DNA from: Escarpia spicata
Taxonomy: Eukaryota; Annelida; Polychaeta; Sabellida; Siboglinidae
Reading direction: 5' to 3'
Assembly: GCA_963995525.1 (NCBI GenBank)
Contig: OZ023206.1
Location: forward strand, 62,308,994 to 62,372,993
DNA: 64,000 bases
Positions 33,352 to 45,775 of this stretch are shown here, in pieces (within the stretch, counting starts at the first letter, position 1; every line of letters begins with the position of its first letter). The notes below the pieces were generated by a model. It had not been told where the DNA came from. It saw nothing but the letters and a program-made list of their open reading frames with translations, and did not search any database. Made by a program: the position numbers and the translations under genes.

Positions 33352-35697
33352 AATATTATAATATTATTATTTATACGAAGAATGTCATGCCGTGTAGCTA
33401 GCAAACAAACCGAGCTGATGGAAAGAGGAAATTGAAGAGCTCTACTCAACAGTGCCATTAATTGGACAATTGGTTACCTGACATACGATGGTGCTTGACT
33501 TTGTTCTGCCACATTCTGTTCAGTGCGACATCTACTGAGAAGTTGTACCTCAATTCGTGTTTCAAATGGATGTATGCATCGGATAGCTTTGTGTATCAAA
33601 ATGCATAGCAGTGCTATTAATTGGACAATGTGTTAACTGACACAGTAGTGAAGAACATGCCTGACTTTGTTCTGCCACATTAGTTCCGTGTGGCTTCTGC
33701 TGGGAATATGTACATCGTTACATGGTTCAAATTGATTTGTGCAATCGATCGACTTGTGCATCCATCTTTATGCTGCAAAATAGGACTACAGTGTACATAA
33801 TAAAATGTATGCTTTCTTATGCTCATCATGCTTGGATTGTGTTCTATAGCATATTCTTCAACATTTGCTGAAACAAGTTTGTTTTTTAAATGAACTATAC
33901 TGGGAGCAGTGTATGAAAAGGTGCTTTTACAATAATTTAGAACATTCATAATATAAGTGTTCCACAACATTCCAAATATTTTAGAGATCTCCTTGAGTTA
34001 ATACACCAATGATGACTGAAAACACTGTTTTAAAATATGCGTTACTTTTAAAGTTTTGTAATTTTATAATTTTATTTCAATCGTGCAAACGCCATTTTAT
34101 TTGTCATCGAAATGGGAGTTATACAGAAACAAATTCAATATCTTTTACTCTAAATGATGAGCAGAAATAATTATTGCACTCCCAGTACCAAAATAAAACA
34201 TGTTGTTACACTGATGCAATATTTTAATATTTTGTCGACAATAATGTTATTATGCTCTTTGTAGATCTACATTTTAAACTAAAATTAAAACTTATGTACA
34301 TTATCACCTATGCTATTTTAATATTGTACATTATTTCATGCGATGTGTAATGTTGTATTTATACTGCTTATGGAAATAGCAGCTGGATTTAAGGAGCAAA
34401 CAAAATGCTTTCATTGTTGAATGTTTCTCGGCTTCAATAAGTTTCTGTTATCTAAACGTTTCAGTAAAACTAAACTTAGAAATTTATAGCCAGATGTACC
34501 AAGAGAAAAAAGAACATGATAGTACCATAGGTGAGATTGTGTGTGTCTTTATATTCCAACAAAAACAATGCCAATCATTAAATATGTCATCTGCGGCTTT
34601 GAGCGTGGAGATCTGTTTTTTTAAATCAATCCGTCTGTCATAATCTGTCGTTATATTCATTCTCCGTTTATTCCATATATTTTCATTCTTTTCTTTGTTA
34701 AATCTGTGACACAAACAGCAGCTGGTCCACGTTTCCTTTTGATAATTTTATCGGTCACGACTCATTCGCATGGCGGTGGCTAATCCAAATACCCACATGT
34801 TGATGGTGTTTTTCTTGCATCTAGTAACTCGACGTAGCTAATCGAAGTCTTATTTATTATCTTTAATGCATACATCATGGATAGCACAATACACCATATA
34901 AAACAATATGTATCATTAAATGTTGCAACAAATTGTTAGTAAAGACAAAATAATATATAGTGACTGCATCATATTATGATCAATTACCTCTGGTAGACAA
35001 TATTAAAATGCAGCAATATTTACTCAATCTAATAAACTTAATAATTACCCTCAGCTGCTGTCAACATTAAGTTTAACGTAACCTTATTTAATTGATTAAT
35101 TTAATGAAATATTGTGTATTTTATTGACTATGACAATAATAATTATTGTCAAAAAGTCAATAAAATGAAATATGAATTGTGGTCTATCCCCACGTCTGAA
35201 GGAATCCATAAAGTGGCGCCACCTACCGGAGTTTCCGATGGAATTAATAAATACATGTAAAAACGAGTGAATTCTTGTACATTTTGATCGATAAAAAACG
35301 GTAAATATTTTTTTGGATCACGTGATCAATGTGCATGTGTAGAATAGGTCTTGTAGATATATTATGGTGTGAAGTTTGGTGACTGTCGGTGACCGTTGTC
35401 TTGGGTTTTTTCGAGGTGCGGGCCTAAGGCTAAGGTAACTGCAAAACTTACCAAAACTAAAAGCAAATTAAAGTACCCGAATTTATTTCGTGTAAGTATA
35501 ACTACAAGGGCAAGACATTTATTACAGTAGTCCTACAACAAACTACACGTAATTCTAACGCTATGCCTAAGCACGCTTTGTGTAGACCATTTCAGTTACC
35601 ACCCAAACATTAAATTGTGAACCATAAATAATTCTTACGAAGGCCTAATATGTTTGGCAGCCTGGCCATTACCAATTAAACTTAAAGCCTAGGCAAA

Positions 35698-36230
35698 ACG
35701 TCCGGTAATCACCATAATCGGCATAAGCCATAATGCCCGTGATTAATAATGACAGTAGTCAGCATGCCGATTGCCGAACGTTCTGCATAATCATCATAAT
35801 TGTGTTCTAGTCAGTTACGGTTGACGCATTCTACTTGGCATACTCACTTTCGAATAAGAATGCAACGTCAGCGAGCTATCGAAGATAGCATTATCGTGAT
35901 TTACTAAAACATAAACTAACATATTTGACAAACTGGCATATTTCACAAACCGTTTCCCTCCATTTTCCGTTCTGAGTCACGTGTGGCACAGCTGGGCACA
36001 GCCTCCTCGCCAAACCATCTGGCGAGCAGCGGAAGAACAGTTCCTGATGAAGATCGAAACGTTGATTGTGAGTCGAAACTTTCTAGTTGGGTACTAAGAA
36101 AATGGTGTTATTTATTTTCAAAACACTCTACAATCTTTTCAAATCGTGTAATGTTTTGAAATTCCTACTCCGGATGTTGTAACCGATTAACGTAAAACAT
36201 AATACCTTAGGATACCTTAGGACTGTTCTG
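35698..36230. other. Intergenic DNA, possible Penelope-like or ribozyme remnant
   Basis: No gene. CTGATGA (36044-36050) followed by AGATC and GAAAC resembles a hammerhead ribozyme core as found at the ends of Penelope-like elements, but the helix between the two core boxes does not pair well. A second GTCGAAAC follows at 36072. Confidence 0.25.
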
Positions 36231-36252
36231 ATCGCAGGATCCTCTCGGTTCC

Positions 36253-36941
36253 TCAATGATCAGATCTTCTTCTTCGGGGTCTAGTATTAAGAGTTTGTGT
36301 GTTTCCGGTTCCAGTGTTTAATGTTAGTGGGGTTTCATAGTCGTATAATGTCTCCTGGGTTGACCAGAATTTATCAAGGCGTTTTTTAAATGAGTTTATT
36401 GATTTTGCTTGTATAACTGAATCAGGTAAACTGTTCCATGGTTCAACCACTCTGAGCGGGAATGCATTTTTTCTTATGTTTAGTTTTGCTCTTTGGTTGA
36501 ACAGTTTAAGGGAATGTCCTCTGTTACTGGATCGTGATGCCACATCCTCCCATTTAGGAAGGTTTGGTGCAGATTTTCTATCATATATGTTATGCAGTAT
36601 TTTATACCCTTCAATCATATCTCCTCTTAATCTACGACATGTTAATGTGGGTAACTTAAGTAATTTTAGTCTTTCAATACATGAAAAGTCCCTCATACCA
36701 GGTAATTCTTTTGTGGCTCTTCTCTGGACATTTTCTATGGCTATTTTATGTTTCGTCTTATATGGATACCATACTGCTATTGCATAATCTAGGTGGGATC
36801 TAACCATAGTCTTGTATAGTGACAAGAAATCATGTTGAAGTACATCCTGATCATGTATATGTGTTATTGTTCTAAATATCTTTATGTCATCAGCAAATAG
36901 AAATGTATTTGAATTTGTTAGATCTGGGAGGTCATTAATCT
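36253..36941 (-). pseudogene. LINE 2 ORF2 fragment (reverse transcriptase end)
   Basis: It begins INDLPDL and NTFLFADDIKIF (catalytic FADD kept), then jumps to LYKTMVRSHLDYAIAVWYP, so about 80 residues of the normal reverse transcriptase are deleted. It continues NVQRRATKELPGM, TCRRLRGDMIEGYKIL and EPWNSLPDSVIQ to a stop at 36253. The upstream piece of the same gene is at about 37904-37975, beyond the inserted element. Confidence 0.7.
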
Positions 36942-37903
36942 CAGTGTTCCCCCTGGATGAAATGATGGGTGAAATGATGGGCGAGGTGGTAGGGGTGGGG
37001 CACGCGAGCGCCGCAGGCGCGAAGCTTTGCTAGGGGGTCCGGGGGCATGCTCCCCCGGAGATTGTTTTAAAACAAGCTTTAAAATGGTGCATTCTGAGTT
37101 ATGTTTTAACATTTAGTTTTGAATATAGAGGGGAAGATATAAAACAACAAGACACTACTCGTAAATGTAGTAATCATGATTGATAAAAGTCAGTAATCAT
37201 GATTGTTTGATCATGTTGAGGTATGGTTTCCATTTTACCTCTGCTACTCAGCAGAGGTATGGTTTCCACTTGTCCATTGGTTCTTGGTTATAGTTATGTT
37301 TTCTTGCACTAACCCTAGGCCTTGTTACCTCGCTGACAGAGTCGATACAAAATTCCCTATTTGAGCTTCAACAGGGTCCGGATTCGGTAAAAATACCGAC
37401 CAATGTATAGGATTAGGAAGCACAGTTTTTTGGGCTTCAAAAGAGTCCGCATTCGACAGAAGTGTCGACAAGTGACGTAGTGCCATCAGCCTGCACGGTT
37501 TTCACTCCCACCACCGTCATAAACCAAAACGCAAGTTACCGTTTGGGCGCCATTTTACATGAATGTCTAGATTTCTAGTATGTCGAAACTCCGCAAGGTG
37601 TCACCATTGGAGACACCGGGGATCCCGCAATATTCAGTGATTGGACAACTGACAAGTGATATCTTTCACGTTGTCCAATGACGGCTAAACGATGTTGCTA
37701 CAAATCTGCGATTTTGGAGGAATATAAGTGACTTTGTGGTGTCATTACGCGCCGCTCGCCGATACTGAATTTACCGTGAAAGAACGAAAAAAGGGTGTAT
37801 GAAGTAGCTACGAGGCGGCAATTTCGGCATATTTTGGGCGAGGCGGCATAAAAAAAACGACGAGGCGGCCCGCCTCGCTTGTTACATACCAGGGGAAACA
37901 CTG
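36942..37903. mobile_element. Non-autonomous hAT-like element inside LINE 2
   Basis: It starts CAGTGTTCCCCCTGG and ends CCAGGGGAAACACTG, a 15-bp terminal inverted repeat with one mismatch, like Charlie-type hAT ends (CAGTGTTTCCC). It splits the LINE reverse transcriptase. The flanks TAATCT and TAATGT suggest an imperfect target duplication. The interior has GCGAGGCGG palindromes and no coding capacity. Confidence 0.7.
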
Positions 37904-38024
37904 TAATGTATAGAACAAAAAGTAAGGGTCCTAGAACGGAACCCTGGGAATGCTGCCTATCTCATTAAGATTATATTTGTTTTCGTTCTTTTCCCATCTG
38001 TTGTTCTAGGTGGATGCGTATTCT

Positions 38025-38977
38025 TTATTGGCTTTTCATTATATTTTTTATTCGTCTTTCCCATGGTGGACCCCTCACTCTGTAGAAGTATTCCCCCGAC
38101 TCATCTGCTGCTTCCTGTCTCTTTGTTTCTTCATAGAGCTTTTTAGATTCTTCTCTTTCTTGTTTAGTTTTGTCGTGGTCAATTTTTATATTTTTGAACT
38201 GATCATTGTCCTTGACGTGATGAACTTTCAAAGAAGGGTGCGTTTTTTGTCAATGTGCGTTACTGTAATCAATACTGGTCTGGGGCTGTTTGCATTTTCT
38301 TTGGCTTCCCGAGCCGGATTTCTGTGATGTCGGTGTCTGTAAAGTTATTGTCTATTTCTGTGCAGATTTCTAGGATTTGGTTTTTGTCATGTTGTTGTCT
38401 TGTGGATTTTTTAGTTGTGATGTTGTTTCTGGCAGGTTGAAGATGATTACTTTGTTTAGTCTTTTTCTGTTTCTTTTGTTTCAATGTTTTGTTCCTTTAC
38501 TTGTAGTTGTACCACTTTTTTCACGTCATTTGGGTTAATGGTTAGCTTTGTTTGGGCTTGTGTTGGGCTCTTTTCTTCTACCTTGGATTCTGAGATAATT
38601 TCTCTCACTCTTTTCTCGTCTACTTTAGATCCAAGTTCTTTTTCTATTTCATTTATTCTTTCTTCCACTTTCTTTAGGAATTGTTCGCACCTTTCCTCTC
38701 AGCTCTTTTCCTTCTTGAGATTTTTGTTTACTTTTGAGTCACAGGGTGGACAAAACTAATGTATTTGCAGTTTGTCTGTCATTAGTTTATATTCTTTATC
38801 GTTTATGTCCACACATTCAATGCAGAAATGTTTCTCGCAGACTTCGCACTCTAGCAGTTAATGGTGTGGTCCTTTGAAGTTTCGTTTACACCCTGTGCAT
38901 GTCCAAATTTCATCATCAACAGTTGTCCACTGAAAATCAGTTTTACTTTCTGTACTTGTTTTTTTGCAGGTTACCAT
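38025..38977 (-). pseudogene. LINE 2 ORF1 with PHD-type finger, broken
   Basis: It starts at ATG 38977. Early residues include WTCTGCKRNFKGPHH and CEVCEKHFCIECVD, a PHD-like Cys/His cluster. A Glu/Lys-rich coiled coil follows (MEERINEIEKELGSKVDEKR, 38668-38456), then EIRLGKPKK of the RRM-like part, then ESGEYFYRVRGPPWERRI near the C-terminal end. At least three stops or frame changes split it. Confidence 0.6.
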
Positions 38978-38990
38978 GACCTACTTTAGT

Positions 38991-39620
38991 TTTATATCCC
39001 TTATTATATTATTTATTTAGTATTTTATAGTTGTGCAAGGGATCAAGGCAGTGCTGGGAGAATATGTCGAGTAGTTATATAATGGTGCCTAGGGCGACTC
39101 TGGGTTTAATGAGTTGCCTTGATGAACGAGCCAGATTAGTATAAAGTGAAGATTTGTGCAGGATGGTTGAAGAAATGTGTTTATTTCTAACTAATTAATA
39201 ATGTTTATGCCTACATAATTTATAATGTTTGTCTACATAATTGTAGTGGCTTTAACTAAGTTTGTATGTTAAGCCTTGCTTAGGGTGCTTTCTTTTGTTT
39301 ACTTTTAATTGTGGCGGGAAAATTTGGAATATGAATTGCGTTATAGTTACGATCTTAAGGGTAGAAGTTTTCTATTTTCTGGAATTAATAACAGTATCGG
39401 GTTTGAATTGTGCTGTGGGTTTAAGCATTTACTAAAGAGCTTTGAATTTGTTAGTTTATGATGATATTTAGTGCCGCTAGTGTTGCTACGTACGCGCCTT
39501 GTACCGGAACCGGAAGTCTAATAATATATGTAAGTAATACAATGAAGCGTTACGAACAACGTCATTTCAACGTCATTTCAAATTGTGATTGAGAACAGCG
39601 ATGCTTCGTGAACTAGCGTA
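38991..39620. other. Upstream region of the fibrinogen/EGF gene
   Basis: AT-rich. No clear TATA box near the ATG at 39621. GTCATTTCAAcGTCATTTCAA is a short tandem repeat at 39560-39582. Confidence 0.4.
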
Positions 39621-41141
39621 ATGGTTTTCTCAGCGACATTATATCAAGGTTATATCTACAGATACACGTTGCTACTGGTTGCACTGCAGTCCTCGTATGT
39701 CGTGTTTGGCCAGAACTGTAAGCCGAAGGACTGCATCGATTTAAGATGCTTCCGAGTGTCGACGGCGAAGGACGGGCCTCACACCGTATACCCGAATACT
39801 GGTAGTATACCGAAACTGCAGGTATCGTGTGACCAAACAACCGCCGAAGGTGGATGGTTTGTGTTAATGCGCCGAGTCGACGATTCTGTACGATTTGACC
39901 AGACATATCAGAAATACAGAGCCGGTTTTGGAGTTCATGGCGGATATACGAATATTTGGATGGGCAACGAAATTGTGCATCAACTAACGAGACGTCAAAG
40001 TAGTCGTCTTCGGATCGAAGCCATCGCGTACAATGGAATGTCTTGTTATTATGAAGCTGCTGATTTCAATGTGGATGAAGAGTCGGTGTGGTACGAGTTA
40101 AGATTTGGTGCAGTAACTTCCCAAGGTTCAGACGCCAAACATTTGAACTATCACAAACATGGTCAATTCTCAACACCTGACAATTATTCTAACCCCACAT
40201 GTGTTCGGAGATTCGACGGCGGGTGGTGGTATCAAGATTGCCATCAAATGTACCTTACGGGACATTACTCCAATTATGATCAGTTCGACAACACATATAA
40301 ACATATATATATTTACGGTTTTAACCAAGCTCGTGTATTAAAGAGTTGCGTAATGCTGTTTCGGCCCATGAACATTAATCGCCCGTGCAACAACCCCTGC
40401 GGGAACAACACATGCCAGTACTTGGAGGCCACTAGCACCCGCCGCTGTGTCTGCCGAACAGGATACTGCGGGGACCTTTGTCAGTACTACTGCATCAACG
40501 GCGGCACGTGCATTAACCACAGATGCGTCTGCCCGGGAAATCACTGCGGCGGTAGCTGTGAGAAAACTAACCCGTGTCAAAACGGCGGAACTTGTGAATA
40601 CCACTCGATCGAACAAGTGACTTCGTGCGTGTGTGCAGCTGGCTTCAAGGGTGCAACGTGCACTGACATTGCCTCTAACAGTGTCACCGGCAGTGACTTC
40701 AGCAGTGGTAGTGACTTTAGCAGTGTCAGTGACTCTAACAGTGTCAGTGACTCTAGCAGTGTCAGTGACTCTAACAGTGTCAGTGACTCTAGCAGTGTCA
40801 GTGACTCTAACAGTGTCAGTGACTCTACCAACGGCAGTGACAGTGAATCTAGCAGTGACAGTGAATCTAGCAGTGACAGTGAATCTAGCAGTGACAGTGA
40901 ATCTAGCAGTGACAGTGAATCTAGCAGTGCCAGTGACCTTACCTCAATAATTGCAGTGATCGTGTTCAGTCTGGTCTTGCTGGTAGTCGCTCTTTGTGTT
41001 GGTTTGATTTGTATACACAAAAAGAAGCAACGCGATCGGCAAAATATACAAGAGGAAGAGCAATCGGCTGAGGAGGAACGTCAACGAGTGATTGCCGAAC
41101 AAGAAGAAGAAGAAGGCTTCTGGTCTTTCTTTGGCTATTAA
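39621..41141 (+). CDS. Membrane-anchored fibrinogen-related + EGF protein
   Basis: A 506-residue intact single exon. Residues 1-31 look like a signal peptide (TLLLVALQSSYVVFG). Residues about 32-255 form a fibrinogen-related domain: GGWFVLMRRVDDSVRFDQTY, GFGVHGGYTNIWMGNEIVHQL and the hallmark GGWWYQDCHQMYLTGHY. Residues about 258-350 hold three cysteine-rich EGF-like modules (CNNPCGNNTC..., CINGGTCINHRCVC, CQNGGTCEYH...CVCAAGFKGATC). Residues 352-440 are a Ser/Asp repeat. TSIIAVIVFSLVLLVVALCV is a transmembrane helix, followed by a Lys/Arg stop-transfer and a Glu-rich cytoplasmic tail ending GFWSFFGY. Family members bind glycans or act in invertebrate immunity and adhesion. Absence of introns may mean retroposition. 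Function inferred from domains only. Confidence 0.88.
   Translation: MVFSATLYQGYIYRYTLLLVALQSSYVVFGQNCKPKDCIDLRCFRVSTAKDGPHTVYPNTGSIPKLQVSCDQTTAEGGWFVLMRRVDDSVRFDQTYQKYRAGFGVHGGYTNIWMGNEIVHQLTRRQSSRLRIEAIAYNGMSCYYEAADFNVDEESVWYELRFGAVTSQGSDAKHLNYHKHGQFSTPDNYSNPTCVRRFDGGWWYQDCHQMYLTGHYSNYDQFDNTYKHIYIYGFNQARVLKSCVMLFRPMNINRPCNNPCGNNTCQYLEATSTRRCVCRTGYCGDLCQYYCINGGTCINHRCVCPGNHCGGSCEKTNPCQNGGTCEYHSIEQVTSCVCAAGFKGATCTDIASNSVTGSDFSSGSDFSSVSDSNSVSDSSSVSDSNSVSDSSSVSDSNSVSDSTNGSDSESSSDSESSSDSESSSDSESSSDSESSSASDLTSIIAVIVFSLVLLVVALCVGLICIHKKKQRDRQNIQEEEQSAEEERQRVIAEQEEEEGFWSFFGY
40676..40935. repeat. Coding minisatellite (Ser/Asp stalk)
   Basis: Units of GACTCTAACAGTGTCAGT and GACTCTAGCAGTGTCAGT (18 bp, 6 codons), then GACAGTGAATCTAGCAGT units, keep the frame of the fibrinogen/EGF gene. 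They would make a stalk between the EGF modules and the membrane. A long antisense ORF here is a shadow of the repeat. Confidence 0.9.
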
Positions 41142-42110
41142 GATCGATTTTTGCTGGTCATTATTTTAATAGAAAACAAAAACAACGAATCAGTCTTCCA
41201 CGGTTGCCGAATTATGACACTGTTTTTAGTTTGGCGGACGACTATTTTATGGTGTGTGTGTGCGTGCATGCGTATATGTGCGTGTTGTGCTTGCGTGCAT
41301 ATTTATGTGTGTGATATCAATAGCCCTACACAAAGAACTGCCATTCTAACTTCTTATGACCGACTACCAGATCTAAATAGGATGAGGCAATACGCCTACT
41401 TTTTTCTTGAAATCGACTTACGATCAAATCCTTTAGATACATTTCTGATATATTTAATGCATTAACCACTTCATTATCTTAACTGAACATAATCTACTGA
41501 TATTTTCAAAGATCAGTAACACAGAGAAAAGTTACACCTATTTTAGCGGACGTCATAATAGGCCACTGGACCTGATGTATTAAATACCATATGTATTGGA
41601 CTTATTTCTTATTCAAGTGATTGTGTTATTGGCACACATGGTATGGCTGAAATTGGCTGCAATCTACAGTCGTGTTTTTTTTTAAGTCATCTAAAACACG
41701 TAACTGGAACTGCTTATTAATCAGTCCTTTATATGATATTCCACAATAGCGTTTAATTATTTATAATGCATTGCGAGACGTTTGTCACTCATTTATCCAC
41801 CTTCATATTCACATGTATGACAGCTATAGTATGTCCCACCCTGTGCGTTTTGCACAACTACTACCTGCGCGTTTTGCCCCACACGCCAATATTTAAGAAA
41901 TACAATTTACATTATTAGTATTTATTTTTATCGCGCGCATTTGCAACATTCAGAACACCAGTGACAACATAACTGTTTGTTTAGACATAATGCTTTGTTT
42001 TCGTTTCCTGTGGTTACTGCTCACTAAGCCAACTTACGCCAACACAGCTGTCAAAGTCAAAGAGTTCAAGGAGCAGATCGCGTAATCTTTTCGTAAATCA
42101 TTCAGATGGT

Positions 42111-42112
<2 letters not shown>
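41142..42112. other. Intergenic DNA
   Basis: No gene seen. The ORF at 41151-41465 partly covers a TGTG/TGCG-rich stretch (41251-41310) and has no domain. Confidence 0.5.

Positions 42113-42189
<77 letters not shown>
42113..42189. repeat. TG microsatellite
   Basis: An almost perfect TG dinucleotide run of about 77 bp. Confidence 0.97.
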
Positions 42190-42190
<1 letters not shown>

Positions 42191-43479
42191 TTCGATGATA
42201 TAGCAAGCAGTTCGTAAATTTGTATTCCCCTGTAAGTGTAACTGTAAAAAATGCTGTCATTAAAAGCTGCAACTACGCTAATGCACCACAACAAAGCGGG
42301 ACCAGCCAACAAGCGAGACCATATAGTAACTGGCCGCATTAATTTATAGATTGAACGTAAACTTAATTACACTTGAACCACGTTTTCTATTTCTATTTTT
42401 CTATGTTGTATTCGATACGTTAATTCCAAGCATGACAATGTATTTAAGAAATGTTTAATAGGATTACATAATAATTTTCAATAGTATGGTTGCATGTCCT
42501 AAGTTTGTGCATGGTCCAATTCGGTGTTCCTTAAGTTTGGTGTCGTGGGTTTCTTCAGTTTAAATGTTTTGGTGAATATATATATACGAAAAACTGGCAC
42601 CTGCAATTGGAAGTAAAGTTTGGTGTGTTATCATGTTGTGTAAGCGTTTTAGATTTGAGAAAAACGACACAATATAGCATCACAAAATTGCCACATAATT
42701 TTGTGATGCACGAACTTGCCACACTAGTAAATATGTAGGCCTACACAGTGACAGTTATTTATTTATATAATTTACATTTGTGGGTGACCTGTAGTTATGT
42801 TAAAACGTAGACGTATTCATTACATAGCTGCATCGGTTGCCTACAGTGCATAATATATACCATAGAGCTTTTATGCAGTATCTAAAATACATTCAGTTGT
42901 ACAAATTACTAGCGTGATATAAAACTATAATATTTAAAAAAATCTTGGATAAGCTTACAACATAAATATATTATTATATGATACGGATGTATGAATGGTC
43001 GTAGAATAGCAACACAATAAACATATTCACAACGCCTTTCAGGATAAGTTTGTTTTCACATAATTTTATCACATTGTGGGGATCGTGATCTCTTTCGCCA
43101 ATTGTTTCTGTGAGTGCTAGCAAAAAAGGTACGCTGGTTTGCATGTTTTGACAACGAAATCGGTGTTACAGAAGAAATAATACATGCACGTCAGCATAGC
43201 ATCCCATAAATAAGATCACAACAATCCAATGTATATTTATAACGTATTATAGTAACAAATAATCTCAACCCTAAAGATAACTAATGAAATATAAAAATAG
43301 CATACATGTGGCTGTTTAAGAATTCAAAATACTTTCAAGGCCTGCACTTATTGTTAGGTGTAGAATTTGGAATCTTACTTTTTATGAGGTGGTGTTGTGT
43401 GTGAACAGAGATCTGTTTGATCCTAGTGCCTAGTGCTGTAATGTATTGTGTAGTATGTAGCTTTTAACTATAGCCGCCG
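42190..43479. other. AT-rich intergenic DNA
   Basis: No ORF, repeat or RNA gene recognised. ACATAATTTTGTGATG at 42690-42710 is part of a short imperfect palindrome. Confidence 0.5.
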
Positions 43480-44740
<1,261 letters not shown>

Positions 44741-45775
44741 ACAAGAAGACTACTAAACACCAGCACTAGAGAGCGGTAAGATCCCAGAGGTAAAAACATT
44801 GACCATAGTTTGTAGATCCTATTCTCCAGGGCCAACTTGACCATATTTGGTATATCCTATTCTTCAGGGCCAACAATCTCATTTCATTCCTCGACAAGAA
44901 GACCAACATGCAGACATATGTATTATGACTTTGTTTGAGAAATATGAAGTTTAACCTATGTTTAAGGAAGACGTAGTATAGTGTTTTACTGGTAGATCTT
45001 AAAATACCAAGTAATTTATTTGTATGTAGTTTCCAATGTGATTGATCTGCATCATATAGATTATTTTATTGTTTGCATTTTCTTTTTAGTGAATACTACT
45101 GTTGACATTCCATGAATAAGTAAATATTACTGTGCATTAAAATAATAATTTCACATAGACCTCATAAGAAAGCAGGAACTGCAATCGATATAATTAGACA
45201 CACTTAATCAAAGACTGGCTTGCCTGCTCCATGAGATGCCAATACATGAACACAAGACAGCTACTATTTTTTTGAATATATTATTGCAAATTATTAACCG
45301 ACTGTGGAAGTTATTGTTCGAGCACGACATTGTTATACCGCCAGAATTGCCTCACGATGTATAGTGAAAATTAGCATTGGCCATGTTCAAGTCGTATTAT
45401 GGCAGATTCCTACCTGTATCTTTGCGAGTTCATCCCTATTGGCCGAGTTCTTGAAGAACATTAGCTTATGTTGTTTGCGTTATTTTAAAAGCCATCAATC
45501 GCCGCCACGGACATACCATTGTTTCTTCTTTCAGCCCCATAGAAGACTGTGCGTTTAGCTTAATGTGTCTCTAGGCTTATTCAACATAAATCAGTATTAG
45601 TGCCATAGGTTGTCTTGTATTTGGCCTGAAATGAAACATCTACCAATATATGTTTATATTTAATCGGATTTAGCCAGATGGTCAAAGAGTGAATTAACCC
45701 AATAAGGCTAGTGAACAAGGAAGTTTTGGGCTTATCTATAGTCCAAAATGTTTTCTCTATGTGTATTCCGCCCTG
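44741..45775. other. Intergenic DNA with a short direct repeat
   Basis: ATCCTATTCTCCAGGGCCAAC near 44816 is repeated as ATCCTATTCTTCAGGGCCAAC near 44853. No gene is seen; ORFs at 45304-45558 and 45581-45814 lack domains. Confidence 0.45.

Larger units (their letters stand above)
29143..35697. repeat. Right arm of the 6.55-kb inverted repeat
   Basis: Reverse complement of 1-6555. Its inner end cuts through polymerase gene 2, and its outer end is followed by unrelated DNA at 35698. Example differences from the left arm: the 1004-codon region reads CHRF and not CYRF, and an intronic base near 32389. This suggests a recent duplication. Confidence 0.95.
36240..38990 (-). mobile_element. CR1-like non-LTR retrotransposon 2, dead and interrupted
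   Basis: The minus strand shows an ORF1 with PHD-type finger and coiled coil (38977-38025), then only fragments of ORF2: the end of reverse transcriptase motif B and a FADD segment, and the C-terminal domain (36825-36253). Endonuclease and the first half of the reverse transcriptase are missing between about 37975 and 38010. A 962-bp element sits inside it at 36942-37903. Confidence 0.75.

Noticed and set aside
36041..36062. Hammerhead ribozyme
   Set aside because: The CTGATGA and GAAAC boxes are present, but the short insert between them cannot form a proper helix; kept only as a remark.
40577..41020. 147-codon antisense ORF in the fibrinogen/EGF gene
   Set aside because: A shadow of the Ser/Asp coding repeat, with no start context or domain.
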